Origin: Anaerolineales bacterium
GTDB lineage: Bacteria; Chloroflexota; Anaerolineae; Anaerolineales; UBA4823
Assembly (NCBI GenBank): GCA_016929095.1
Contig: JAFGJM010000004.1
Span: forward strand, 1-64,000
Length of the DNA stretch: 64,000 nt
Reading direction: 5' to 3'
This document shows, in pieces, positions 52,658-61,438 of the stretch (within the stretch, counting starts at the first letter, position 1; the number at the start of each line of letters is the position of its first letter). Made by a program: the position numbers and the translations under genes. The notes below the pieces were generated by a model. That model saw nothing but the letters and a program-made list of their open reading frames with translations. It searched no databases and was not told the origin of the DNA.

Positions 52658-53647
52658 ATGGCAGAAGAAATCAAACCAGATCGAAAAGTACGCCGTTCAT
52701 TGGCGCAATTCCGTGAATTAAACGTTCTCCTCGCCTTTTTGCTATTATTCATCTTTTTTTATAGCCAATCACCAAAAGTGTTCTTAAAGCCGGCTAACCT
52801 GGCGGTGATCATGCGCTTTATTGCCACATTTGGCATGTTGTCGATTGGAGAAGTGCTGATCATTATCACCGGCGGTATCGATTTAAGCGTGGGCTCGTTA
52901 ACGGCGTTAACCGGTGTGATCGTCGCTACATTGATGCTTAAAGGTTTTGGCGGGATGCCAACGATTGGAATGCTCCCTGCCATCATCATTGTTTTATGCA
53001 TTGGGACTTTGTTTGGATTATGGCATGGTTTCTTCGTAACTAAATTACGCATTCCACCTTTCATTATTACGCTGGGCACCTGGTTAATTGCAAAGGGTTT
53101 GGCGGCTCTTATCACACACGGATATCCGATAGTATATCCATCTGAAAGTTCTTTTCTTGTGCTAGGCCAGGGTTCACTTTTTGGTATCCCAATCTCGTTC
53201 ATCATTTTGGTGATATTCGCCTCCCTCGTTTCGATCATTCTTAATCGTAGTCGGCTTGGTTATCGAATTTACGCTGTAGGAGGCAATGCTGAAGCATCAC
53301 GCCTTTCGGGGGTAAATGTAGACCGGGTTAAATTATTTTGTTATGGCACCAGTGGCTTTATGGCAGCAACCACCGGCATCCTGTTGGCTTCCCGCCTTGG
53401 GCAGGGGACGCCAACAGTTGGTTCAGCTTATGAATTATGGGCGATTGCGGGTGCAGTCATTGGTGGAACGAGCCTCCTGGGTGGTGAAGGCACCATTTTG
53501 GGAGCGATTTTGGGTGCGGCAATAGTCGGCACCATGCAAAATGGGATGGTTTTGCTTAATGTATCTTCATACTTACAAGATGTTGTCTTGGGTACAGTCC
53601 TGGTGGTAGCTGTTGTATACGATACTTTGCGCCGCCGGCGAAAATAA
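52658..53647 (+). CDS. CUT2 ABC transporter permease 1 (predicted xylose importer)
   Basis: A 329-aa membrane protein with 8-10 hydrophobic segments and the CUT2 signatures [34 protein letters not shown] and [14 protein letters not shown]. It has two partners in the same operon, an ATPase and a second, different permease. XylH of Escherichia coli works as one kind of permease, so two unequal permeases are unusual for a xylose system. The 215 nt before it have no gene; a single TTGTTTGT half-site lies near 52470. Confidence 0.86.
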   Translation: MAEEIKPDRKVRRSLAQFRELNVLLAFLLLFIFFYSQSPKVFLKPANLAVIMRFIATFGMLSIGEVLIIITGGIDLSVGSLTALTGVIVATLMLKGFGGMPTIGMLPAIIIVLCIGTLFGLWHGFFVTKLRIPPFIITLGTWLIAKGLAALITHGYPIVYPSESSFLVLGQGSLFGIPISFIILVIFASLVSIILNRSRLGYRIYAVGGNAEASRLSGVNVDRVKLFCYGTSGFMAATTGILLASRLGQGTPTVGSAYELWAIAGAVIGGTSLLGGEGTILGAILGAAIVGTMQNGMVLLNVSSYLQDVVLGTVLVVAVVYDTLRRRRK

Positions 53648-53659
53648 CCCTTTGGCTGC

Positions 53660-53671
53660 GAAAGGAGGTGA
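53660..53671 (+). promoter_or_regulatory. Unattached full-length Shine-Dalgarno before the double binding protein
   Basis: GAAAGGAGGTGA is perfectly complementary to the usual 16S rRNA tail over 12 nt. It lies 13 nt after the permease stop and 82 nt before the ATG at 53754, which has its own GAGGAG. No start codon follows it closely. Confidence 0.45.
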
Positions 53672-53753
53672 CTCTGCCGGATAATTCAGAATTTTTGTTA
53701 ATCGTTTGGGAAACTGTTGGAACCATGTCTAATTATGAAAGAGGAGTGTGAAC

Positions 53754-55838
53754 ATGAAACGTCCAATGTTTATTTTATTTGCACTGGTGACTCTCACCAG
53801 CATGATCCTGGCAGCCTGCGCGCCTCAAGCTCCTGCATCCCCAGAAGCGACAACAGCGCCGGTTGAAGTTACCCAAGCACCCCCGGCAACCGGAGGTGGG
53901 GAAGTATCCAAGATCATTGTGATCGGCAAATCGGTACACCCGTATTGGTCAAACGTCGAGCTGGGGGTGAAAGCTGCGGGTAAAGCTTTAGGGTTAGCAG
54001 ACGATCAGGTCATCTTTTTCGTACCACCCAAGGAGGATGTCAACGCCCAAATCCAGACGATGGAGACCTATATCGCCCAAGGAGCAACCGGAATAGCCAT
54101 AGCGCCTTCCGACCCGAACGCGCTCGAACCCGTCATGAAAAAAGCTGCTGAAGCAGGTATCATCGTCACTACCCTGGATACACCACCTGTAGATGGGTCG
54201 GTTTCCAAGGTCTATATCGGCACCGATAACTATAGCGCCGGGATGATGGCTGGAGAAGCCATGAAGACCTTGTTGCCGGACGGCGGTGTTGTTGGCATCG
54301 GGCGCGGCTCCGATACGGCTTTGAATGCCTTGCAGCGAACCGATGGCTTTATGGAAGCCATTAAAGGCTCCAAAATCACTACCTTGGAACCGTTGAATGA
54401 CAAGGAAGATTCAGCCACCGCTTTGCAGTTAGCCAACTCTTCCATTTCGGCTAATCCCGACATGGCAGGCGCCTTTGGGGTATATGCTTACAACGGTCCC
54501 GCCTGGGCAACCGCTATCAAGGAAGCCAATAAGGTCGGAGTAATCAAGCTCATTTCCTTCGATGCCACCACCGATATCATAAACGGCATTAAGGAATGCG
54601 TCATCCAGGGCACCATTGCCCAACGTGAATATGATATGGGTTATAAGTCGGTCGAATTGATCTACAAAATGGCAACAGAGGGTGAAGAGAAAGCCATGGC
54701 CGACATGGGCGTTAAGGATGGCGTAATCGATACCGGCGTCGATGTAATCACTGCCCAAACACTCAAGGATTACGAAGCAGGCGCTAAAAAAAGGAACATT
54801 CCACTCGATTGGAACACCGAAGGTTGGGATCCGGCTTCATGCGAAGCTGTGGCGCTTCAGCAACCTGAGACAACCGCGGGGTTTAAGGTTTCCGATGAAG
54901 TAAAAAACAAGGTTCTGGCGGATAATACGATCAAGATCGCCTGGATCCCAAAAGCCTTGAATAACCCGGTTTTCGAGGTAGGCAAAATTGGGGCTGAAAC
55001 CAAAGCGGCTGAATTGACCAAAGCCGGTCCCTACAAGGTAGAGATTATGTACGTAGGTTCAGTCGCTTCAGATATAGCCGAACAAGTAAAGGTGATGGAA
55101 GATGCTATCGCGGCGGGTGCAGAAGCCGTGGGCATTTCCTGCAACGAACCTACCGGATGCAAAGATGCTATCGATAAAGCGATGGCTGCCGGTATACCGG
55201 TGATGACCTGGGATTCGGATTCCCCCGAAAGCGCTCGTTTTACTTACCTTGGCGTTGATAACTATGAGGGCGGAAAAGCAGCTGCCGATTTAATGAAAAA
55301 AGCGTTGCCCAATGGTGGAAAGGTCGCCCTATTGAGTGGGGTTCCGGGTGCAGCCAATCTTGAAGCGCGCGTCAAAGGGTTTGAAGATGGCATCGTGGGG
55401 ACGAAAATCGAAATCGTTCAGAAAGTATTCTGCGATGACGACGTCAATAAAGGTGTCACTGTAGTCGAAGAAGTCATGACAGCTAATCCTGATCTGAACG
55501 GCTGGTTCTTTGTCGGCCTATGGCCAGTTTTCGCAGGCGATGGCGCGATGCCTTTATGGGAAGCAGCAACCGCGAAAGGCATGAAAACTGTTGCCTTCGA
55601 TACACTGCCCGTTGAATTGGACTGGGTTAAATCCGGTAAGTTTTTTGGACTGGTTGGGCAGAAGTACTGGGGTTGGGGGTATGACACCACGCAAATGATC
55701 TATGACGCCATTGTCAACGGCGCCGTTTTCGAAAGCTTCACGAATTCTGGAATGGACATCGTGACAATCAATAATGTGGATGCCATGGCAGAGGATTGGG
55801 AAACTAACGATTTCACCAAACCATTGCCGCCACCCTAA
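53754..55838 (+). CDS. Sugar-binding lipoprotein with two fused periplasmic-binding domains
   Basis: A 694-aa protein, twice the normal CUT2 length. The signal peptide ends in LAAC with Cys22, then a Pro/Thr/Ala linker. Domain 1 (about residues 48-345) starts ISKI-type [15 protein letters not shown] and has [23 protein letters not shown] and [14 protein letters not shown]. Domain 2 (about 393-690) starts [16 protein letters not shown] and has [24 protein letters not shown] and [13 protein letters not shown]. The joint (about 345-393) contains a Cys and Pro/Gln-rich stretch. The two halves are clearly diverged copies of one fold. GAGGAG sets the start. It lies between permease 1 and the ATPase of the predicted xylose importer. 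Confidence 0.88.
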   Translation: MKRPMFILFALVTLTSMILAACAPQAPASPEATTAPVEVTQAPPATGGGEVSKIIVIGKSVHPYWSNVELGVKAAGKALGLADDQVIFFVPPKEDVNAQIQTMETYIAQGATGIAIAPSDPNALEPVMKKAAEAGIIVTTLDTPPVDGSVSKVYIGTDNYSAGMMAGEAMKTLLPDGGVVGIGRGSDTALNALQRTDGFMEAIKGSKITTLEPLNDKEDSATALQLANSSISANPDMAGAFGVYAYNGPAWATAIKEANKVGVIKLISFDATTDIINGIKECVIQGTIAQREYDMGYKSVELIYKMATEGEEKAMADMGVKDGVIDTGVDVITAQTLKDYEAGAKKRNIPLDWNTEGWDPASCEAVALQQPETTAGFKVSDEVKNKVLADNTIKIAWIPKALNNPVFEVGKIGAETKAAELTKAGPYKVEIMYVGSVASDIAEQVKVMEDAIAAGAEAVGISCNEPTGCKDAIDKAMAAGIPVMTWDSDSPESARFTYLGVDNYEGGKAAADLMKKALPNGGKVALLSGVPGAANLEARVKGFEDGIVGTKIEIVQKVFCDDDVNKGVTVVEEVMTANPDLNGWFFVGLWPVFAGDGAMPLWEAATAKGMKTVAFDTLPVELDWVKSGKFFGLVGQKYWGWGYDTTQMIYDAIVNGAVFESFTNSGMDIVTINNVDAMAEDWETNDFTKPLPPP

Positions 55839-55857
55839 ACCATCCATCAAGCAAGGA

Positions 55858-55939
55858 GGGGCGGGTGGCACCCCCGCCCCCCGATTATAAAACAATTCTT
55901 GGGTTATGGTTTGGGTAGTTAAACTACCCAAGCCATAAC
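55858..55939 (+). promoter_or_regulatory. Two consecutive stem-loops after the double binding-protein gene
   Basis: The first pairs GGGGCGGG (55858-55865) with CCCGCCCC (55873-55880). The second pairs 55903-55920 with 55922-55939 over 18 positions with one G-T wobble and a single central A. They begin 19 nt after the stop and precede the ATPase gene. Neither is followed by a T-run. Confidence 0.65.
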
Positions 55940-55974
55940 TCAAAACCTCACTCAAGTATATGGAATAAAAACGA

Positions 55975-57534
55975 ATGATTGAAAACGGAGTTGGAAACTT
56001 GGATCAAAACATGAATGAGGTACCGATGTTGACGGTCAAGGGTGTGTCAAAGGCGTTCCCAGGAGTACAGGCTTTGGACAAAGTCAATTTCGAAGCCTTT
56101 GCCGGGCAAGTAACTGCTTTATTGGGGGAAAATGGCGCCGGGAAATCCACGTTGATGAAAATCCTTTCCGGTGTTTATAAAGCAGATGAAGGTGACATTT
56201 CCTTGAATGGCGTAAAAATCCAGCCGCAAAATCCCCATCAGGCGCAGGATTTGGGAATCTCGATTATCTACCAGGAATTTAACCTGACTCCCAACCAGAA
56301 CGTGTTTACCAACATATTCTTAGGGCGTGAGCCGATGATTAAAGGGTTGTTGGGTAAATTAGGTTTCGTGGATAGTGTTCATATGCGCCAATATTCCAAT
56401 AAGTTGTTATCTCAAGTGGGTGCGCGGTTCAGCAACGACCGTTTAGTGAACAACTTATCGGTGGCTGAACAACAAATGGTCGAGATTGCCAAAGCGTTAA
56501 GCGTGAAATCCAAGGTGATCATCATGGATGAACCGACATCTGCTTTGGGAAAAGAAGAAGTGAAGGTTTTGTTCGATATAATCCAAGATTTGAAGAGCCA
56601 GGGTTTAGCGATCATTTTCATCACGCATCGCCTGGAAGAGGTGTTCGAGATCGCCGACCGGGCTATCGTATTTCGGGACGGCCGATGGGCAGGGGAAGTA
56701 AAAGTTGCAGAAGCTACCGCGGAACAAATCATTGGATTGATGGTTGGTCGAGCTCTGGATCGCAGCCAGGTGCATGAACACGTGATGGCTACGCAGGATG
56801 TCGTTTTGAAAGTACAAAACCTGAACCGCAAAGGTGTATTGCACGATATTAATTTCGAACTGCACCGCGGGGAGATTTTGGGATTGGCTGGGTTGGTGGG
56901 TGCAGGGCGGACGGAAACAGCACGCGCACTTTTCGGCGCCGATCGGATAGACAAAGGCGAAATATTCATTAATGGAAAACAGGTAGAAATCGTATCGCCG
57001 GATTCAGCAGTGAAAGCGGGGTTAGCTCTGGTACCGGAAGGTCGCCAAACGCAGGGTCTTGTGTTGATTCAGACCGTCGAACGAAATATTGCCTTACCCA
57101 ACCTGGATATGCTTTCGCATAACGCCATTGTTAACCAGGGAAAAATGCGTCAGGTGGTGCAAAATTATGTGACTGCATTAAACATTCGTACCCCCAGTTT
57201 GGAGCAACGAGTCTTAAACCTTTCAGGAGGAAACCAACAAAAGGTAGTGCTCGCCAAATGGCTGGCATCCAATCCAAAAGTATTGATCCTCGATGAGCCA
57301 ACCCGCGGTATCGATGTTGGCGCCAAGGCTGAAGTATATGAAATCATGAACGAATTGGTGCAGCAAGGGATAGGGGTCATTATGATCTCTTCTGAAATGC
57401 CCGAGATCCTGGCGATTAGCGATCGTATCCTGGTCATGTATGAAGGACGCATCATGGGGGAATTGACTCGAGCCAATGCGACGCAGGAACGTATTATGAC
57501 TCTCGCCAGCGGGAAAGTACTGGAGGCAATATAG
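55975..57534 (+). CDS. CUT2 ABC transporter ATP-binding protein (predicted xylose importer)
   Basis: A 519-aa XylG/RbsA-type protein with two nucleotide-binding domains: Walker A GENGAGKST and IIMDEPTSALG in the first, the relaxed GLVGAGRTETARALFG and ILDEPTRGIDVG in the second. The Walker B aspartate in the first domain is followed by Glu-Pro-Thr-Ser as usual. A second in-frame ATG at 56011 (MNEVPML) is an alternative start. It is the only ATPase of this operon and must serve both permeases. Confidence 0.9.
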   Translation: MIENGVGNLDQNMNEVPMLTVKGVSKAFPGVQALDKVNFEAFAGQVTALLGENGAGKSTLMKILSGVYKADEGDISLNGVKIQPQNPHQAQDLGISIIYQEFNLTPNQNVFTNIFLGREPMIKGLLGKLGFVDSVHMRQYSNKLLSQVGARFSNDRLVNNLSVAEQQMVEIAKALSVKSKVIIMDEPTSALGKEEVKVLFDIIQDLKSQGLAIIFITHRLEEVFEIADRAIVFRDGRWAGEVKVAEATAEQIIGLMVGRALDRSQVHEHVMATQDVVLKVQNLNRKGVLHDINFELHRGEILGLAGLVGAGRTETARALFGADRIDKGEIFINGKQVEIVSPDSAVKAGLALVPEGRQTQGLVLIQTVERNIALPNLDMLSHNAIVNQGKMRQVVQNYVTALNIRTPSLEQRVLNLSGGNQQKVVLAKWLASNPKVLILDEPTRGIDVGAKAEVYEIMNELVQQGIGVIMISSEMPEILAISDRILVMYEGRIMGELTRANATQERIMTLASGKVLEAI

Positions 57535-57543
57535 AGGTATGGT

Positions 57544-58539
57544 ATGGTGAAAAATTCATCCGTTCCTGAGGTTCAAAGTACCACAATGAGATACAAATTA
57601 CCCAAAGCTTTCCATGTTCAGGAATTGGGCGTGATTTTGATCTTGATTGTATTGATCGTCATTTTGGGCGCTACGGCTAGAGAAAAATTCCTAAATCCAA
57701 ACACTATGTTCAACATGGTGAGAAATTTTTCATGGATTGCAGTAACAGGATTTGGCGAGTTATTGGTAATTATTATTGCCGGGATCGATCTTTCAGTTGC
57801 TTCCACAATGGCATTTGCCGGGTTAATCAGCGCCATGTTGCTGGTCAGGGGAATACCGGTTCCGATAGCGGTTTTTGGTGGTTTGGTGGGCGGTTTTCTG
57901 GTAGGGATGGTCAATGGGTTGTTGGTTAGCAAGGGGCGCCTGCCTGCATTTATCGCTACCCTCGGAATGATGAGCGTGGTGCGGGGGATTGTATATGGTG
58001 TAACCCAGGGTCAACCGGTGATGAATCTGCCGGTCGAATTCATGGCGATTGGCAGATACGATATCCCTATCTTGGGTTTGAAAGTACCGCTGCCCGTTAT
58101 TTTGATGCTGGCGATTGCTTTATTAGTGCATATATTCCTTTCCAAAACGATATGGGGGTATCGCATCTATGCCATGGGAGGAAATGAGCAATCCACGCGA
58201 TTGTCGGGGGTGAATACAGTGAGTTTGAAATTGTTGGTGTTTTCGCTAACAGGAATATTTGCCGCGACAGGTGGTTTATTAATGACAGCCCGCTTAGGAG
58301 TGGCAATGCCCAACGGCGCTCTCGGCTATGAATTGGATGTAATCGCGGCGGTTTTCATTGGCGGCGCCAGCACCAGTGGTGGATCGGGCACCACCTTGGG
58401 AGTGTTAATCGGCGCAGCCATTATGCAAGTTTTGCGTACCGGTATGGTCTTGCTTGGGATTGATCCCTACTGGCAAAACGCTGCGATCGGTTTGATCATT
58501 CTGATTTCATTAATGATCGATCAGATACGCAGAAGGTAG
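57544..58539 (+). CDS. CUT2 ABC transporter permease 2 (predicted xylose importer)
   Basis: A 331-aa membrane protein with the CUT2 signatures IIAGIDLSVASTMAFAG, YAMGGNEQSTRLSGVNT and AVFIGGASTSGGSGT. It differs clearly from permease 1 at 52658, so the two would form a heterodimer or two alternative channels. It lies 9 nt after the ATPase gene. The xylose isomerase gene follows after 111 nt without a gene. Confidence 0.87.
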   Translation: MVKNSSVPEVQSTTMRYKLPKAFHVQELGVILILIVLIVILGATAREKFLNPNTMFNMVRNFSWIAVTGFGELLVIIIAGIDLSVASTMAFAGLISAMLLVRGIPVPIAVFGGLVGGFLVGMVNGLLVSKGRLPAFIATLGMMSVVRGIVYGVTQGQPVMNLPVEFMAIGRYDIPILGLKVPLPVILMLAIALLVHIFLSKTIWGYRIYAMGGNEQSTRLSGVNTVSLKLLVFSLTGIFAATGGLLMTARLGVAMPNGALGYELDVIAAVFIGGASTSGGSGTTLGVLIGAAIMQVLRTGMVLLGIDPYWQNAAIGLIILISLMIDQIRRR

Positions 58540-58650
58540 CTACATTAAAAAATTCTTTTTCATTTTTTAGATGAAATGTCCTCATTATCCAATTATTTAA
58601 TCGATGGGATTAATTTAATCAAGTATTTTCATCCAACAGGAGTATAAAAA

Positions 58651-59820
58651 ATGAGCGATCCATATGAACCTCAACCTGAACATAAATTTACTTTTGGACT
58701 ATGGACGGTTGGAAGCACAGGTCGTGACCAGTTTGGCTTGCCGGTCCGAGAATCTCTTTCACCGGTGCAATTAGTGCATTTGCTGGCAGAAGTTGGCGCA
58801 TACGGTGTAAATTTTCACGATAATGATCTGGTTCCTTTTAATGCCAGCAAAGCAGAACGCGATCAGATTGTATCGGATTTCAAGAAAGCTTTAGCCGCCA
58901 CCGGTCTGGTTGTTCCCATGGCAACTACCAACCTTTTCAATCACTCAATATTTAAAGATGGCGCATTCACAGCCAACGACCATAAAGTTCGTAAGTTCGC
59001 ACTACAGAAAACGATGCAAGCCATTGATCTGGGGGTTGAACTTGGCGCCAAAGTTTTCGTTTTCTGGGGCGGCCGCGAGGGGGTGGAGTCGGACGCCACC
59101 AAAGATCCGGCTTTAGGGTTAAAGCGGTATCGTGACGCGTTGAATTTTTTGTCAGATTATGTGATCGATCAATGTTATGATTTAAAGTTTGCCCTGGAAT
59201 CAAAACCCAATGAGCCGCGCGGCGATATTTTCCTTCCCACAACCGGAGCCATGTTGGGTTTTATTGAAACCTTAGATCATTCGGATATGGTGGGTGTCAA
59301 CCCGGAATTTGCTCATGAAGTGATGGCTGGGTTAAATTTCTTGCATGCTGTTGCCCAGGCCTGGGAAATGGGTAAACTTTTCCATATTGATCTTAACGAT
59401 CAGAATGTCGGTCGTTTCGATCAAGATTGGCGGTTTGGTTCGTATAATATCAAGCAATCTTTCTTCCTGGTAAAATTTTTAGAGGATGTAGGATACACGG
59501 GAAGCCGCCATTTTGATGCGCATGCCTATCGGACCGAGGATTATGAAGGCGTTAAGGATTTTGCGCGCGGCTGTATGCGCACTTACCTGATCCTCAAAGA
59601 AAAAGCAGCACGTTTTAATGCGGATCAAGAAATTCAGGAATTGTTGAAGGCAATCAATGCGGATGATGGTTCGATGAGTGATTTCGATGGCGAATACTCA
59701 CCGGAAAAAGTGTCTAAGTTGAAATCGCATCAGTTTGATATTCAGACTCTAAGCCAGCGAGGTTTAATGTACGAGCGCTTAGATCAATTAACCATCGATC
59801 TGCTGCTGGGTGTAAGGTAA
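58651..59820 (+). CDS. xylA: Xylose isomerase, class I
   Basis: Converts D-xylose to D-xylulose with two divalent metals. Its 389 aa match the short class I (actinobacterial) enzymes, not the ~440-aa class II. The catalytic pair His56/Asp59 (VNFHDND), [19 protein letters not shown], the metal ligands in [21 protein letters not shown] and RHFDAH are all visible. AGGAG precedes the ATG. xylB follows 4 nt later. Confidence 0.95.
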   Translation: MSDPYEPQPEHKFTFGLWTVGSTGRDQFGLPVRESLSPVQLVHLLAEVGAYGVNFHDNDLVPFNASKAERDQIVSDFKKALAATGLVVPMATTNLFNHSIFKDGAFTANDHKVRKFALQKTMQAIDLGVELGAKVFVFWGGREGVESDATKDPALGLKRYRDALNFLSDYVIDQCYDLKFALESKPNEPRGDIFLPTTGAMLGFIETLDHSDMVGVNPEFAHEVMAGLNFLHAVAQAWEMGKLFHIDLNDQNVGRFDQDWRFGSYNIKQSFFLVKFLEDVGYTGSRHFDAHAYRTEDYEGVKDFARGCMRTYLILKEKAARFNADQEIQELLKAINADDGSMSDFDGEYSPEKVSKLKSHQFDIQTLSQRGLMYERLDQLTIDLLLGVR

Positions 59821-59824
59821 GTCT

Positions 59825-61330
59825 ATGTCGAAAAAATCTCTTCTCCTGGGTGTCGATGTTTCAACGACCGGGGTAAAGGCGCTGCTGATAAATGAAACGG
59901 GAAATCTAATCGGCAGCGCCACCACCCAGCTCAACCTTTCCACTCCTTTCCCCTTATGGTCCGAACAATCTCCTGATGAATGGTGGTCGGGCGCGGTAAA
60001 AAGCATTCGTCAGGTGCTGGCGCAAACCATGGTGAAAGGAACAGAAATCGGTGCGCTTGGGCTGACGGGTCAAATGCACGGTTTAGTATTACTGGATGCC
60101 AACAACACGGTTTTGCGCCCGGCAATCCTATGGAACGATCAGCGTACCGGTGATGAATGTGACGAAATTAATCGCAAGGTTGGCTTTGAGCGGTTACTAA
60201 AGATCACAGGCAACCGGGCTTTGACCGGTTTTACTGCCCCTAAGATCTTATGGGTGCGTAACCACGAACCGCAAATCTTTACCCAAACTGCGCATATTCT
60301 ACTTCCCAAAGATTATGTAAGATTTCGCCTTAGCGGCGACTATGCCGTTGACAAAGCCGATGCCTCGGGTATGTTGTTGTTGGATCATAAAGCCCGTGAT
60401 TGGTCAGAAGAACTGCTGGGCATTTTGGATATTCCTCTCGCCTGGATGCCAAAAACATACGAAGGCACAGAAGTAACCGGGTATATCCATGCGCAGGCTG
60501 CTGAAGAAACCGGTCTCAGCGCTGGTATACCAATCGTCGCTGGCGGCGGAGATCAGGCAGCCCAGGCGGTAGGGGTCGGCGCAGTGTCACCCGGTGTGGT
60601 TGCCCTTACCCTGGGGACTTCGGGAGTGATTTTCACCACCATCGATGGACCTCATATTGAACAACAAGGTCGAATGCATGCTTTTTGTCACTCTGTTCCC
60701 GGCGCATGGCACTTTATGGGGGTGATGCTTTCTGCTGCCGGATCGCTGCAATGGTATCGTGATACACATGCACCTGACACACCTTTTGATGAATTGCTTG
60801 CCCCGTGCCAGGATATTCCTCAAGGAGCAGAGGGATTATTTTTCCTGCCTTATCTCACTGGTGAGCGCACACCATACCCCGATCCGCTTGCGCGGGCTGG
60901 TTTTGTTGGGTTAACCATCCGGCACAGCCGCGATCACATGACGCGGGCTGTGTTGGAGGGGGTCGCTTTTGGTATGCGGGATGTCATGGAGCTGATACGC
61001 CAGACCGGTTCGGTTCAAGTTCAACAGGTACGCTTTTCGGGTGGCGGAGCCAAGAGTCCACTCTGGCATCAAATTCTCTCTGATGTATTGAACACCGAGT
61101 TGTTTACTGTCAATACCACCGAAGGAGCGGCTTATGGCGCAGCGCTCCTGGCGGGAACCGGCATTGGCATCTGGCAAAGCATTCAAGAAGCCTGTCAGGC
61201 TACGATCCACGTTACCAGCCAGATTACCCCCAATACCGACGCCGTGGAACGCTACGCTTCGGCTTATCAGATTTTCCATGAACTTTATCCCATACTCAAG
61301 CCTACTTTTGAAAAGATTTCCCGGATTTAA
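59825..61330 (+). CDS. xylB: Xylulokinase
   Basis: A 501-aa FGGY kinase that phosphorylates D-xylulose to xylulose-5-phosphate, the point where the xylose and arabinose routes meet. LGVDVSTTGVKALLI, GQMHGLVLLD (substrate contact Met-His), AILWNDQRT, the catalytic Asp in GGGDQAAQAVG and RFSGGGAKSPLW are typical. It begins 4 nt after xylA and ends the operon. Confidence 0.94.
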   Translation: MSKKSLLLGVDVSTTGVKALLINETGNLIGSATTQLNLSTPFPLWSEQSPDEWWSGAVKSIRQVLAQTMVKGTEIGALGLTGQMHGLVLLDANNTVLRPAILWNDQRTGDECDEINRKVGFERLLKITGNRALTGFTAPKILWVRNHEPQIFTQTAHILLPKDYVRFRLSGDYAVDKADASGMLLLDHKARDWSEELLGILDIPLAWMPKTYEGTEVTGYIHAQAAEETGLSAGIPIVAGGGDQAAQAVGVGAVSPGVVALTLGTSGVIFTTIDGPHIEQQGRMHAFCHSVPGAWHFMGVMLSAAGSLQWYRDTHAPDTPFDELLAPCQDIPQGAEGLFFLPYLTGERTPYPDPLARAGFVGLTIRHSRDHMTRAVLEGVAFGMRDVMELIRQTGSVQVQQVRFSGGGAKSPLWHQILSDVLNTELFTVNTTEGAAYGAALLAGTGIGIWQSIQEACQATIHVTSQITPNTDAVERYASAYQIFHELYPILKPTFEKISRI

Positions 61331-61367
61331 ACATTGATTTAAATATTGCCAGGTATATGAAGGCAAC

Positions 61368-61402
61368 AAAAAGAGGCGATACAGTTAGACTGTACCGCCT
61401 CT
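61368..61402 (-). terminator. Terminator of the GH3 gene, shared with the xylose operon
   Basis: AGAGGCG-TACAGT arms (61372-61385 and 61389-61402) pair over 13 of 14 positions with a 3-nt loop. On the minus strand TTTTTG follows at once, making it a rho-independent terminator for the glycosidase gene. On the plus strand it is followed by C-rich sequence and may only partly stop xylB transcripts. Confidence 0.8.
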
Positions 61403-61438
61403 CTCCCCCCCGGGAAAAGAAGTATTCTGATATATCGA

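Noticed and set aside
56412-56969. A 185-codon open frame antisense to the xylose ATPase gene
   Set aside because: Entirely opposite a conserved ATPase, Ser/Thr/Arg-rich composition, no recognisable motif.
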